Source: Phymorhynchus buccinoides
Taxonomy: Eukaryota > Mollusca > Gastropoda > Neogastropoda > Raphitomidae
Reading direction: 5' to 3'
DNA length: 64,000 nucleotides
Assembly (NCBI GenBank): GCA_017654935.2
Contig: CM065704.1
Location: forward strand, 20,619,308-20,683,307
Shown one piece after another: positions 61,901 through 64,000 of the stretch. Position 1 is the stretch's first letter, and each line of letters begins with the position of its first letter. Position numbers and translations under genes: made by a program. The notes under the pieces were generated by a model that did not search any database, was not told the origin of the DNA, and saw only the letters and a program-made list of their open reading frames with translations.

Positions 61901-63693
61901 CCATTTCTAGAAAACATAGTGATGGAGGACCTTGGAGCCTGGTGTGGGCTGCCCATTTCTAGAAAACATACAGTGATGGAGGACCTTGGAACCTGGTGGG
62001 GGCTGCCCATTTCTGGAAAACATACAGTGATGGAGGACTTGGGAGCCTGCCCGTTTCTGGAAAACATACAGTGGAGGACTTGGGAGCCTGCCCGTTTCTG
62101 AAAAACATACAGTGATGGAGGACTTGGGAGCCTGCTCGTTTCTGGAAAACATACAGTGATGGAGGACTTGGGAGCCTGGTGGGGGCTACCCGTTTCTGAA
62201 AAACATAGTGATGGAGGACTTGGGAGCCTGCCCGTTTCTGGAAAACATACAGTGATGGAGAATTTGGGAGCCTGGTGGGGGCTGCCCATTTCTAGAAAAC
62301 ATGCAGTGATGGAGGACCTTGGAGCCTGGTGGGGGCTGCCCATTTCTAGAAAACATGCAGTGATGGAGGACCTTGGAGCCTGGTGGGGGCTGCCCATTTC
62401 TAGAAAACATGCAGTGATGGAGGACCTTGGAGCCTGGTGGGGGCTGCCCATTTCTAGAAAACATAGTGATGGAGGACCTTGGAGCCTGGTGTGGGCTGCC
62501 CATTTCTAGAAAACATACAGTGATGGAGGACCTTGGAACCTGGTGGGGGCTGCCCATTTCTGGAAAACATACAGTGATGGAGGACTTGGGAGTCTGGTGG
62601 GGGCTGCCCATTTCTGGAAAACATACAGTGGAAATCACTTATATCAAAATTGAAGGGACTGTCATTTTATTTTGAAATAGTCAATATATTTTGAGACAGA
62701 GACTTTTTGGCATAAACAATGATTAAACTGGAACCAAAAAGTTATTGCGAGATATCCAGTCTTTTTGAGTTATCCGTTTTTGAGTTAGCAGGAATCCACT
62801 GTATACCCTATTTTTCCGACAAGTCAAATTTGTTCCCCTTCATTACACCCCTGAACCTTTTATCACTAATTATATAATTTAACATTATTGCTACAGAATC
62901 ACTTTTGTAAACTGTAGGGGTGTGCCTTACTAAAGCATTTTTTTTTAACACATAAAACATAGTAATTATGGTGAACAATTTTCAAAGAAGTTTGTGTGTG
63001 GAATAAGACAGAAAAATAGAGGAGAGATCAAACAGAAAAAATAATGAACGATGGGAAAGTGTTAGAGAAAGGGAGTGGGAGAGAGAAAGGGATAGGGGAA
63101 AGAGGAAAGGAGGGACAGAGGAACAAAAACACAAACAGAACAGGGTTTTTTTTAAGACAGAGTAAAACATAAATGTGAACTAGCAACACAACACCGCCAT
63201 GCACATTTTATGAGCTATAATCTTTGATTTCAGAAAAAAAAAGGATTTTACTTTTAGATTTTCCCACTCACATGACGGGGTAATCAAAAACGGTCACACA
63301 CATAATGTACTCATCTCTAGCTGATGCATTTGTATCATAATGTTCAAGTGCTTCGGCTATTGAGATGATCCCTGAAGTCTTTTAGCCAGGGTATGCCAAC
63401 AACTTTTAGATTTGGAGAATGCAGAATCATGACTGGAGTTGGGGGGGAAAATACAAGAAATAAGAAATGATTGGCAGCAGTTACATCCTAACTTTAATTA
63501 CAAAAAATGCATACACATAAAGATGCACACACATACTACGAAACACAGAAGTCCTTATCCGACAACCAAACACTTTATAAAGAAATGACGAATTCAGTTA
63601 ACCATTCTGCTAACCTGGCTGAAATGGAGGGGAGTCCCAGCCTGGCGGTGAAGAGATGATTGCTGAGGGCGAGCTCGGGGGGATGACCGCCTC
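30584..63693 (-). CDS. REC8: Meiotic cohesin kleisin REC8 (14 proposed exons, 5' end outside window)
   Basis: RAD21/REC8 kleisins bridge the SMC1-SMC3 heads. REC8 replaces RAD21 in meiosis and holds sister chromatids until separase cuts it. The exons listed separately join in one frame with GT/AG junctions, giving about 570 residues from mid-protein to stop. Landmarks in order: disordered acidic region with DVTITMQDL; basic stretch GEKKKRKR; PRRGPRPRQLFVD, matching the Arg-rich patch before the conserved VD in RAD21/REC8; PAQLLKTP...MLRHLWERN, like the REC8 PAELFRTP/LLGLW region; a Ser/Arg-rich linker with SMEAAR; then FHAMCPP...EAADCFMALLEQ, the winged helix that contacts the SMC1 head, and PYGEIYIS...PRF before the stop. 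REC8 fits better than RAD21 because of the central segment. The N-terminal SMC3-binding exons lie beyond 64000. Expression in meiotic germ cells is expected from family knowledge. No frameshift was found in the thirteen confident exons. Confidence 0.88.
31376..33531. mobile_element. hAT-like non-autonomous element, 2.16 kb
   Basis: Left end CAGGGCTTAACAGTAAC and reverse-complemented right end CAGGGCTTAACAATAAC form TIRs with one mismatch. Both ends carry a CACTTGCCC...CGGGCA subterminal block. The element splits a ~43-bp tandem repeat, pieces of which flank it. CAGGG termini are common in hAT elements. The interior (including 32452-32712, a Ser/Pro/Arg-rich ORF) shows no transposase. The target duplication is unclear (TTAAT versus TATAAT). 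Confidence 0.72.
33405..33433. repeat. Poly(C) run, 30 nt
   Basis: Uninterrupted C run within the hAT-like element near its right end. Confidence 0.95.
33634..33740 (-). CDS. REC8: REC8 exon 13 of window: winged helix
   Basis: Acceptor TTGTTTCTAG, donor GTCAGTCT. AG from exon 12 plus G gives Arg, then RCEDEGAWGCTTFHAMCPPK, SYNKVEAADCFMALL. The pattern TFHxMCPP...AAxCFMALL corresponds to helices 2 and 3 of the Rad21/Rec8 C-terminal winged helix (compare the ELC...AAxxFYxLL motif), which binds the SMC1 ATPase head. Ends in phase 1. Confidence 0.95.
33829..33908. repeat. 80-nt uninterrupted poly(G)
   Basis: GTGTGTGTG leads into 80 consecutive G and then TTTGTGC. It sits in the REC8 intron just upstream of exon 13 (about 90 bp from the acceptor in transcript sense, where it is poly(C)). 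Confidence 0.93.
34249..34479 (-). CDS. REC8: REC8 exon 12 of window
   Basis: Acceptor CTTCTCCCACAG, donor GTTTATCC. TT from exon 11 plus C gives Phe, then HKGQAERSRGRSKRRGGSSE, GGSSLSSGEEPSLPPLGTSG, RLGVLPEEIEEGFVSPPHPP, RPLDSSQEIALTSPQI. It is the longest exon and a disordered linker just before the winged helix. AERSR is a weaker ExxR match. Ends in phase 2. Confidence 0.91.
34606..36057. repeat. 19-bp minisatellite with 9-bp insert variants, REC8 intron
   Basis: Unit CATCATCTTCATCAGGACT, with frequent extra CATCATCTT and a CAGGACG variant that dominates the right third. Three units give a 57-bp/19-residue peptide on the plus strand, open in all frames but compositional. On the minus (REC8) strand the unit has TGA stops. 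Flanked on the right by an A/G-rich tract to 36560. Confidence 0.96.
36058..36884. other. Purine-rich tract and AT-rich intron sequence
   Basis: Plus strand is almost all A/G from about 36085 to 36560, including a 44-bp-spaced duplicated AACAAACTGATACGACGACA. No exon. Confidence 0.7.
36885..37050 (-). mobile_element. Dispersed element A, copy overlapping exon 11
   Basis: From GGCAGGAGAAGGGACCAATA through GAAAGCAAAGGGAAAAGACA, GGAAGTTACAAGCACATAAC to TATCCCCACGAGGAGG. It matches 38185-38345 throughout, and one end matches 15290-15330. Confidence 0.75.
37020..37151 (-). CDS. REC8: REC8 exon 11 of window; 3' end shared with a dispersed element
   Basis: Acceptor TTTACTTGCAG, donor GTATAAAT. With GG from exon 10 it reads GLPSRMMEELFKERSMWVDA, LRLHSGSWSTPQSTSPSSWG, YRGV and ends in phase 2, as exon 12 requires. 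If unspliced it stops two codons later. The last ~30 nt and the donor match the end of the element seen at 38300-38345. Confidence 0.87.
37247..37380 (-). CDS. REC8: REC8 exon 10 of window, with candidate separase site
   Basis: Acceptor GTGTTTCAG, donor GTAATTGG. Reads AMTGDGSSMEAAREGSLSRS, RTPQHSSLHTPGAQSPMEAS, LSSTG. SMEAAR (37342-37359) fits the separase consensus (S/D)-x-E-x-x-R, flanked by Ser-rich sequence of the kind kinases modify. Ends in phase 2. Confidence 0.9.
37790..38010. mobile_element. MITE fragments of the TATAAGGCGC type
   Basis: Pieces ACACAAAATTCAGATTTTGT, TTATAAGACGCTGTG and CCATATTTTCGGACTATGAG recur at 39050-39105 and, as a more complete copy, at 50560-50740 (ATATAAGGCGCACATGATTT TAAGGCGCACCCCC). 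The copy here is split by insertion of other repeats. Confidence 0.55.
38022..38135 (-). mobile_element. SINE-like dispersed repeat, copy 1
   Basis: In minus orientation AATCGGAATGTGTCGGCTG, CCAGTGAAAACTGTAAACCA, GACACATATGTACC, CCATTATGGTCATATGGCCT, GGGAGCGCAGAAGAAGAA. Copy 2 is at 60110-60216 on plus. No A/B-box was confirmed. Confidence 0.6.
38160..38345 (-). mobile_element. Dispersed element A, reference copy
   Basis: Aligned with 36885-37050. It ends at GGTAGTCCCCACGGGG, immediately next to GCCTGCGCCTTATAATTTGA, i.e. it is inserted in the GGCGC-type MITE. Confidence 0.72.
38370..39033 (-). mobile_element. CAGACCTG-family DNA element with zinc-finger exon
   Basis: Termini CAGACCTGCCTAC and GTAGGCAGGTCTG, flanked by TACTAC/TACTAA (6-bp target duplication, one mismatch). 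The minus strand holds an N-terminal ORF MADSSSSSDSGDVSNKEKRT (start 38788, good AAAATGGCG context), FKIAYTEEWPCIV, then after a +1 shift CNLCHTDFSVNYGGRDDCRQ HVQSAKHK. This C-x2-C-x...GG...D...H-x5-H pattern is typical of BED-like fingers at the N-terminus of hAT-type transposases. The catalytic domain is missing, so this is a deletion derivative. Confidence 0.75.
39141..39292 (-). CDS. REC8: REC8 exon 9 of window
   Basis: Acceptor CATGTGTACAG, donor GTTGGTGC. The carried G plus AT gives Asp, then GDRRRFPRRRQAGGVGGSAA, EDSSQDDVRVLPHGEEAQPV, PDVPVDLDQ. It is low complexity, basic then acidic. Ends in phase 0. Confidence 0.9.
39376..39482. repeat. ~32-bp tandem repeat, 3-4 copies
   Basis: TCACCTGGGAAAATCTGAAT GAGATCTGATG repeats, with an older partial copy near 39320-39370. 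Confidence 0.88.
39627..39878 (+). pseudogene. LINE C-terminal fragment (CR1/L2/Crack-like)
   Basis: Plus-strand reading SGTAPQYLSELLEIYVPSRF ... FTSAAVKLWNSLPPAVRDSK SLASFKTNLKNHLFRQSFQ and TAA. The PxYL...LWNSLP..VR...SL..FK..LK..LF pattern is the classic C-terminus of CR1/L2-group RT proteins. The 5' part is missing, a standard TPRT truncation. Confidence 0.88.
39879..40487 (+). mobile_element. 3' UTR of the CR1/L2-type LINE with microsatellite and (ATT)n tail
   Basis: After the stop codon a GT-rich microsatellite stretch (39890-40410) precedes GACTGTAAAGCGCTTTGTGC TCGATAAAAAGCGCTATATA AGTATCC and (TTATTA)n. This GCGCTTTG...GCGCTATATAA hairpin with a TTA-repeat end is the typical 3' end of L2/CR1-group LINEs. 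Exon 8 of REC8 begins only ~5 bp beyond the tail, so this LINE inserted next to its donor. Confidence 0.83.
40492..40593 (-). CDS. REC8: REC8 exon 8 of window
   Basis: Acceptor GTTCGTTTAG, donor GTATGTAG. With G from exon 7 it reads GIAKNPMLRHLWERNLQTKE, SDSDIELSWHLPEH. LRHLW corresponds to the Leu-rich LW segment after the TP motif in REC8/RAD21. Ends in phase 1. Confidence 0.9.
40765..41574. mobile_element. CAGACCTG-family element B, copy 1 (810 bp)
   Basis: TIRs CAGACCTGTTTACC and GGTAAACAGGTCTG, with CCCGGAATTT-type repeats inside both ends. Nearly identical to 44595-45392. Inserted in a CA microsatellite, so the target duplication is ambiguous. No ORF with transposase features. Confidence 0.88.
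41644..41707 (-). CDS. REC8: REC8 exon 7 of window
   Basis: Acceptor TTGACATCAG, donor GTAAAATA. Phase 0 in, phase 1 out: EVARIQKKDTPAQLLKTPGS S. The PAQLLKTP core resembles the PAELFRTP region of vertebrate REC8 (recalled, not aligned here). Confidence 0.87.
42126..42300. mobile_element. GTCGAC-rich MITE end
   Basis: TACAGTCGAATACGCCTAAG TCGACGTGCC, then repeated TCGACTTAT/ATATCTCGAC motifs. A similar but inverted end is at 48440-48630 (ATGTCGACTTATAAGTATTA CGCTGTA). They may be two copies of one Tc1/mariner-like MITE. Confidence 0.55.
42391..42433. repeat. (GA)n microsatellite
   Basis: About 21 GA units. Confidence 0.95.
42655..42912. repeat. 26-40-bp tandem repeat around GGCTGCAGCACTAG
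   Basis: Six to seven copies of AATCCCTTTGGCTGCAGCAC TAGAAAAGACAGTGCAACCT, alternating long and short forms. Two further units occur at 47705-47765, so it is part of a dispersed sequence. Confidence 0.9.
42913..43915. other. Intron sequence, no confirmed exon
   Basis: Two similar exon-like segments ending in GTGAGT/GTGAGA lie at 43351-43398 and 43518-43560 on minus but do not fit the REC8 phase. 43855-43910 is the start of the tandem block at 45560-46075. Confidence 0.5.
43916..44578 (+). pseudogene. LINE C-terminal fragment (Jockey/CR1 superfamily)
   Basis: Open for over 210 codons: ECRRLAYMTLVRSRLEYSAT VWDPYQ, DIERLERVQRQAARFVARDY, then LDLPPLEERRRHQRLSLFYK and C-terminal FFVRTATEWNQLSEATV. 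The LEYaxxVWDP...QRrAaRfv segment is the post-RT thumb/connection of Jockey/CR1-type LINEs. It is the same family as 57785-59227, though not identical. 5'-truncated. Its 3' side is hit by the CAGACCTG element at 44595. Confidence 0.88.
44595..45392. mobile_element. CAGACCTG-family element B, copy 2 (798 bp)
   Basis: TIRs CAGACCTGTTTACC / GGTAAACAGGTCTG, flanked on both sides by CCAGGG (6-bp target duplication). It differs from copy 1 mainly by small indels (a 12-bp deletion near the centre), implying recent activity. Inserted in the tail of the LINE at 43916-44578. Confidence 0.9.
45540..46130. repeat. ~170-bp tandem block with poly(C) runs
   Basis: Three to four divergent copies of TTTTCACACAGACAAGTGTC ATATCAAAATGATCTGCAGA ... 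CATGTCACTGTG ... TTAATGCCCCCC. An extra piece at 43858-43905 lies beyond the LINE and element B insertions, so those landed inside this block. Confidence 0.82.
46327..46388. repeat. (GA)n microsatellite
   Basis: About 31 GA units followed by TG/TGCACA repeats. Confidence 0.97.
46535..46830. repeat. G-rich tract with poly(G) runs
   Basis: Several G runs (17-22 nt) near 46540, 46706 and 46760, then GT repeats. Confidence 0.93.
47044..47464 (-). pseudogene. Unclassified ORF with Cys/His motif (frameshifted)
   Basis: From an ATG at 47464 the minus strand reads MATECVVHCCEDKISEDLAL then TTINACNQWYALDGEEQEIA. After a frame change near 47300 it reads PENARYHAQCYMRFTSRRRI. An ...RYHxxCYxxFT motif is common in unnamed invertebrate proteins linked to mobile elements. 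I do not assign a function. It ends in a CA microsatellite. It could be an exon of a transposon gene or a host relic. Confidence 0.4.
48000..48085. repeat. GT microsatellite
   Basis: GT/GC dinucleotides, about 80 bp. Confidence 0.93.
48152..48248. mobile_element. Palindromic MITE (GTAAAATACTGAGT)
   Basis: AATACCGTGTATAAGCCCAC CCCC ... GGGGGCTTAAACTCAGTATT TTACGGTA forms an imperfect palindrome. A partial copy is at 42598-42660 (ACCGTAAAATACCGAGTATT). Confidence 0.6.
48440..48630. mobile_element. GTCGAC-rich MITE, second copy
   Basis: Repeated GTCGACTTA / GTCGAGTTATA / TCGAGATATCC motifs ending in TTATAAGTATTACGCTGTA. See 42126-42300. Confidence 0.55.
48712..49030 (-). pseudogene. Three degenerate partial copies of REC8 exon 6
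   Basis: In minus sense EISKADIRENSTN (about 48960-49030, with acceptor TTCTATAG and donor GTGAGTAT), EISKADIGGKFARTNSISRP F (about 48838-48912, in frame, donor-like GTCAGTAT) and EISKTDTVEY (48712-48745). Exon 6 has EIAKADIRGNFATTGAITRP F. The copies are ~125 bp apart, separated by ATTGTATTGTA-rich spacers, so exon plus flank was tandemly duplicated. None is phase-compatible as an extra exon by eye. Confidence 0.82.
49060..49610. other. No exon confirmed
   Basis: A GC-richer stretch (49105-49520) with two AATTTGGCAGGTAGATGACC / TTCAAATTTG-like words looks like old dispersed repeat. A 116-codon plus ORF has no recognisable motif. Confidence 0.45.
49921..50073 (-). CDS. REC8: REC8 exon 6 of window: conserved QLFVD block
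   Basis: Acceptor TGTGAGTGCAG, donor GTAAGCAG, 51 codons in phase 0. GPLPPRRGPRPRQLFVDTVT followed by EIAKADIRGNFATTGAITRP F matches the conserved central block of RAD21/REC8, a basic stretch then (L/I)xVD, then a short helix with an Ile-Arg. This is the strongest diagnostic segment for the family outside the C-terminus. Degenerate copies of its second half lie at 48712-49030. Confidence 0.95.
50100..50565. repeat. ~46-bp minisatellite, ~10 copies, next to exon 6
   Basis: Unit GATTTTCACACACACACACA GATGTGTCTGATCAGAGGAT TACTGGT with variable CA length. It starts 27 bp upstream of the exon-6 acceptor in transcript sense. Confidence 0.95.
50566..50745. mobile_element. MITE with TATAAGGCGCAC terminus
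   Basis: CCATATATTTTGGATATAAG GCGCACATG ... GGCTTATAGTGAAAAATACG GTATT: imperfect inverted ends. Related fragments are at 37790-38010 and 39040-39110. Confidence 0.6.
51040..51205 (-). CDS. REC8: REC8 exon 5 of window
   Basis: Acceptor CTTTTTTGCAG, donor GTTGGCAA. The CG left by exon 4 plus A gives Arg, then HTSSEDGEKTPEKAAPEKVG, GRQKGEKKKRKRMADDDLDR, TVDEQTRPKRPVREQ. The Lys/Arg cluster could be a nuclear localisation signal. Ends in phase 0. Confidence 0.92.
51440..51495 (-). ncRNA. Decayed hammerhead ribozyme motif (left repeat)
   Basis: On the minus strand CCGAGGA, stem II AGTCCAC-AGGA-GTGGAC(T), GAAAC, then AGTCAGTAAAGAGGTC. The hammerhead core is CUGANGA - stem II - GAAA. Here the first box has one change (U to C) while stem II and GAAA are intact. 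Stems I and III are not confirmed. The right repeat on plus (53448-53500) has CCGCGGA, two changes. Confidence 0.5.
51571..52449. mobile_element. CAGACCTG-family element C, copy 1
   Basis: TIRs CAGACCTGCCAAC and GGTAACGGCAGGTCTG, flanked by exact 6-bp duplication GAGGGT. The minus strand retains DVLTTLKSLLWRVSRHQMPH / HQARCMMCSLHLKVSYGGCQ DIKCHI-like sequence (clearer in copy 2), a BED-type finger remnant. The right part has a 29-bp tandem repeat GGGTGGAAGAAATGTAGTCT GAGCGGAA (3 copies). Confidence 0.87.
52490..53390 (-). pseudogene. Penelope-like reverse transcriptase and GIY-YIG endonuclease relic
   Basis: Minus strand: YPTAEQVPRMYCTPKIHKEG NPLRPIVDYTGT (the KxHK...LRPI motif of Penelope RTs), LADILGPFVGLTEHHVKNSK, then in another frame FQFRGDIYQQKFGTAMGSPV SPIVANLFLEFLEKE. 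The RT is then fused by deletion to endonuclease C-terminal sequence: TRLNEHKKDCE, later ITDHQNIDNHKIDWEGAKIP and RRRTKEAIHIRLQTAVMNRD QG, a segment typical of the GIY-YIG end of Penelope-like proteins. The catalytic YxDD region is deleted. Frameshifts near 53025 and 52640. Dead copy. Confidence 0.9.
53786..54222 (-). pseudogene. Four partial tandem copies of REC8 exon 4
   Basis: In minus sense each contains GTTGAGCTGATCAGTGAACA GCCCGGGCACATGGG and most continue CCAGATCACCATGCAGGACC TCCTGCCTGACCCTGCCCTC ACCGCTCGCCTCCTGCAATG. Boundaries near 53786-53860, 53880-53990, 53995-54105 and 54165-54222. Exon 4 encodes VELISEQPGDMG...ITMQDL...ITARLLQ. Two copies have lost bases that shift the frame. 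They lie downstream of exon 4 in transcript order, inside its intron, separated by CCCCCACCCC spacers. Confidence 0.88.
54222..54680. repeat. CA/CT mixed microsatellite
   Basis: ACACACATTCTATCTCTCAC-type units with CTCTCT and CACACA alternation. The same composition resumes at 55400-55890 on the other side of the inverted repeat. Confidence 0.95.
54683..55250. mobile_element. Foldback element, ~105-bp arms
   Basis: Left arm TTTGATCAAAGAAACCACAA ... AAAAGATTGTGCTGGTTTAC (54688-54787) and right arm GTAAACCAGCACAATCTTTT ... TTGTGGTTTCTTTGATCAAA (about 55147-55248) are near-perfect inverted repeats around a 360-bp unique core. Inserted in or flanked by CA/CT microsatellite. Confidence 0.88.
55400..55890. 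repeat. CA/CT mixed microsatellite
   Basis: Includes an internal duplication: ACACATTATATCTCTCTCAC ... CAGTGTCACACACA occurs near 55612 and 55745. Confidence 0.95.
55921..55965. repeat. Poly(G) run
   Basis: GGGGGAGG followed by about 37 consecutive G, then TATCCCCCCTCCC. Confidence 0.95.
56333..56484 (-). CDS. REC8: REC8 exon 4 of window
   Basis: Acceptor GTCTGTGCAG, donor GTGTGTGT after CTGCAACG. Phase 0 in, phase 2 out: IPGDTDLPLATDQEVELISE, QPGDMGDMGDVTITMQDLIP, DPAITARLLQ. Acidic, with few basic residues, as in kleisin linkers. Partial copies of this exon lie at 53786-54222 and 59346-59427. Confidence 0.9.
56485..57784. other. REC8 intron, no exon seen
   Basis: Contains repeated AAGGACTTTTCCAGG-like words (56750-57170) and a local duplication of GCCCAGCCAGCYAGGTCCCG (57335, 57553, 57615). 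No coding evidence. Confidence 0.55.
57785..59227 (-). pseudogene. Jockey/CR1-superfamily LINE reverse transcriptase
   Basis: Frame 1 (59227-58460): ELAPEIAPILTKIFQSSINS, PSDWKEANVTPVFKKG, NPANYRPISLTSVPCKILEH, QHGFRKNKSCETQLLEF, DIVMDFAKAFDNVNHSLLLH, SGVPQGTVLGPCLFLAYIND, RLFADDTAVYAC. Frame 2 (to 58240) continues FHPDKCTTLPVTR...YLGVTICKDLSWKKH. Frame 3 (58243-57818) gives ILEYASTVWDPHQQQ...RRAARFALRRF. Both catalytic motifs (DFAKAFD and FADD) are intact, but two frameshifts (near 58480 and 58245) inactivate it. A full RT core without endonuclease in view, so 5'-truncated near 59300. Confidence 0.94.
59346..59427 (-). pseudogene. Partial copy of REC8 exon 4 upstream of the true exon
   Basis: Minus sense: TTGTTATTATAG acceptor then ATGCCAGGAGACCCAGACTT TCCTCTGGCCATGGACCAGG AGGTGGGGCTGATC, encoding MPGDPDFPLAMDQEVGLI against exon 4 IPGDTDLPLATDQEVELI. 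It lacks the rest of the exon and a donor. Degenerate duplicate or alternative 5' exon piece. Confidence 0.83.
59444..59840 (+). mobile_element. Dispersed microsatellite-bearing repeat, copy 3
   Basis: Starts TTTGTGGCTCAAGCCACAAA (near-palindrome), (GGTC)n(TGTC)n tract of about 45 bp, GCACTTCAAATCGAGGCTAC block, unique interior, and closes GTGCCACAAACTATTGCGAT TTCGCGCTTGTTTT. Longest of the three copies. Confidence 0.78.
60017..60067 (-). CDS. REC8: Possible REC8 exon 3
   Basis: Donor GTAAGGAT is strong. Two acceptors lie 4 nt apart after a long T tract. Only the downstream one (AAAGGCAG) gives 51 nt that keep phase 0 between exons 2 and 4, reading SRGTYICKPLCQNLPSI. The other acceptor reads a more kleisin-like AVKGNIYLQTIVPEPSVH but breaks the frame into exon 4. 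It may be a real exon, an alternative exon or a decoy. Confidence 0.45.
60110..60216 (+). mobile_element. SINE-like dispersed repeat, copy 2
   Basis: AATCGGAATGTGTCGGCTGA, CCAGTGAAAACTGGAAAACG, GACACATACGTACCCATTGC, GGCCTTATGGCCCAGGAACG CAGAAGAAGAAG. See 38022-38135. Confidence 0.6.
60383..61135. mobile_element. CAGACCTG-family element C, copy 2
   Basis: TIRs CAGACCTGCCAGAC and GTTGGCAGGTCTG with exact 6-bp target duplication TGCAGC. About 90% similar to 51571-52449, but with fewer tandem units at the right end. The minus strand reads HQARCMMCSLHLKVSYGGCQ DIKCHITSS, the C-x2-C...GG...D...H finger of a hAT-type transposase, followed by TFSSQRKERRTKMN. Confidence 0.88.
61217..61302 (-). CDS. 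REC8: REC8 exon 2 of window
   Basis: Acceptor TATTTTCCAG, donor GTAAGAAC. With the G from exon 1 it reads E-MGSPHQAPKSSITLREL, then PYSTSPLIEVP, and ends in phase 0. Its first ~40 nt and its acceptor are the unit of the array at 61303-62630, so upstream acceptors could extend this exon. Confidence 0.85.
61303..62630 (-). repeat. 54/44-bp array made of the exon-2 acceptor and exon start
   Basis: About 25 head-to-tail copies. On the minus strand each reads TGTATGTTTTCCAG followed by AAATGGGCAGCCCCCACCAG GCTCCCAAGTCCTCCATCAC. The full unit is 54 bp and a short form lacks about 10 bp (44 bp). The last unit merges into true exon 2. Unit variants (TTCTAGAAA, TTCTGAAA) recur in blocks, and 61785-61995 is almost the same as 62250-62600, showing segmental expansion. 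No stop codons arise in the exon-2 frame back to about 61765, and other frames stay open up to 62638. Confidence 0.93.
62626..62804. mobile_element. Tc1/pogo-like MITE at the edge of the exon-2 array
   Basis: ACAGTGGAAATCACTTATAT C at the left and GAGTTATCCGTTTTTGAGTT AGCAGGAATCCACTGTA at the right share TACAGTGGA inverted ends, TA-flanked. It marks the boundary where the 54-bp array stops. Confidence 0.65.
62805..63614 (-). other. REC8 intron, no exon seen
   Basis: AT-rich with a purine-rich patch at 63000-63160. 63355-63420 (CCCTGAAGTCTTTTAGCCAG GGTATGCCAACAAC) resembles the reverse complement of 31048-31085. No exon. Confidence 0.5.
63615..63693 (-). CDS. REC8: REC8 exon 1 of window
   Basis: Acceptor GTTCACAG, donor GTTAGCAG. 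Read in phase 0 it encodes a Pro/Ser-rich segment (EAVIPPSSPSAIISS, PPGWDSPPFQP) and leaves one G that completes a Glu codon with exon 2. Disordered composition fits the kleisin linker. The incoming phase cannot be checked in the window. Confidence 0.75.
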
Positions 63694-63850
63694 CTGTGAA
63701 CGTACGTTAGCTTTATGTTCAATCATCATACAAAATGCATATCATTATATTCCTACACAAAGCATGTGAAAACAACAGATCCAACACACAGGCACAGACC
63801 CAACAAACCCACAGGCTTGCCTTTAATTAATTTATTCTGTTACTTACTTA

Positions 63851-63998
63851 CTAAGGACCATTGCTCCAAAAGGAGCATAGTCCATTGACGATACCCCGGT
63901 TCTGGGCAGTCCTCTCAATGCCATTCCAGCTCGTTCCCTGCCTCTCCAGTTCAGCCAGGGTGTCCCTCCTCCGGCTGTTGCCAGGCTGGCCTCTTCCT
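63851..63998 (-). pseudogene. LINE ORF2 C-terminal tail
   Basis: Minus strand reads GRGQPGNSRRRDTLAELERQ, GTSWNGIERTAQNRGIVNGL, CSFWSNGP and stop. The GRP...RRRDTL..L...G.SW..IE..AQ(D/N)R pattern with a Cys-containing end is the usual C-terminus of several LINE RT proteins. The rest lies beyond the window. Confidence 0.75.
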
Positions 63999-64000
63999 TT

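Noticed and set aside
61228..62451. 407-codon ORF as an independent repeat-protein gene
   Set aside because: It is the exon-2 acceptor array read in a different frame from REC8. Units contain splice acceptors, so it is better explained as intronic expansion.

Overview
The window is eukaryotic nuclear DNA. It has split coding exons with canonical GT/AG junctions, U2 snRNA sequence, many non-LTR and Penelope-like retroelement relics, non-autonomous DNA transposons, and very heavy microsatellite and minisatellite load. An AT-leaning, repeat-rich genome carrying Tx1, Jockey/CR1-type LINEs and Penelope-like elements side by side suggests a marine invertebrate, most likely a mollusc. That assignment is inference.

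The one recognisable host gene lies on the minus strand and fills the right half of the window (63693 down to the stop codon at 30584). It is split over 14 proposed exons of 51 to 231 nt. Thirteen of them join in one reading frame through canonical splice sites, and the fourteenth (60017-60067) keeps frame only with one of two adjacent acceptors. The product is the middle and C-terminal part of a kleisin of the RAD21/REC8 family. It shows the basic stretch followed by QLFVD, a PAQLLKTP...LRHLW segment, a C-terminal winged helix and a PYGEIYIS...PRF tail. REC8, the meiotic cohesin kleisin, is the best fit. The N-terminal exons lie beyond 64000.

The introns are crowded with mobile DNA. They hold a Penelope-like element with inverted terminal repeats and a decayed hammerhead-like motif (51390-53590), itself interrupted by a MITE. 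They also hold several related elements with CAGACCTG termini and 6-bp target duplications, a 2.15-kb hAT-like insertion, Jockey/CR1-type LINE relics and a cytosine/guanine-run landscape that includes an 80-nt poly(G). Fragments of REC8's own exons have multiplied inside its introns. About 25 copies of the exon-2 splice acceptor and exon start form a 1.3-kb array, and exons 4 and 6 have degenerate partial copies nearby.

The left half (1-30000) has no host protein gene I can support. Its main feature is a U2 snRNA locus broken by retroelements (8064-13158). U2 5'-end fragments flank a degenerate Tx1-clade LINE, and the rest of U2 resumes after a second short poly(A)-tailed insertion at the branch-site recognition sequence. 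Tx1-clade LINEs specific for U2 (Keno group) are known, so this looks like a target-specific insertion site. Around it lie GA/GT microsatellites, foldback elements, a ~84-copy 28-bp minisatellite that appears to have grown from the end of a dispersed element also found in REC8, and a 22-bp minisatellite.
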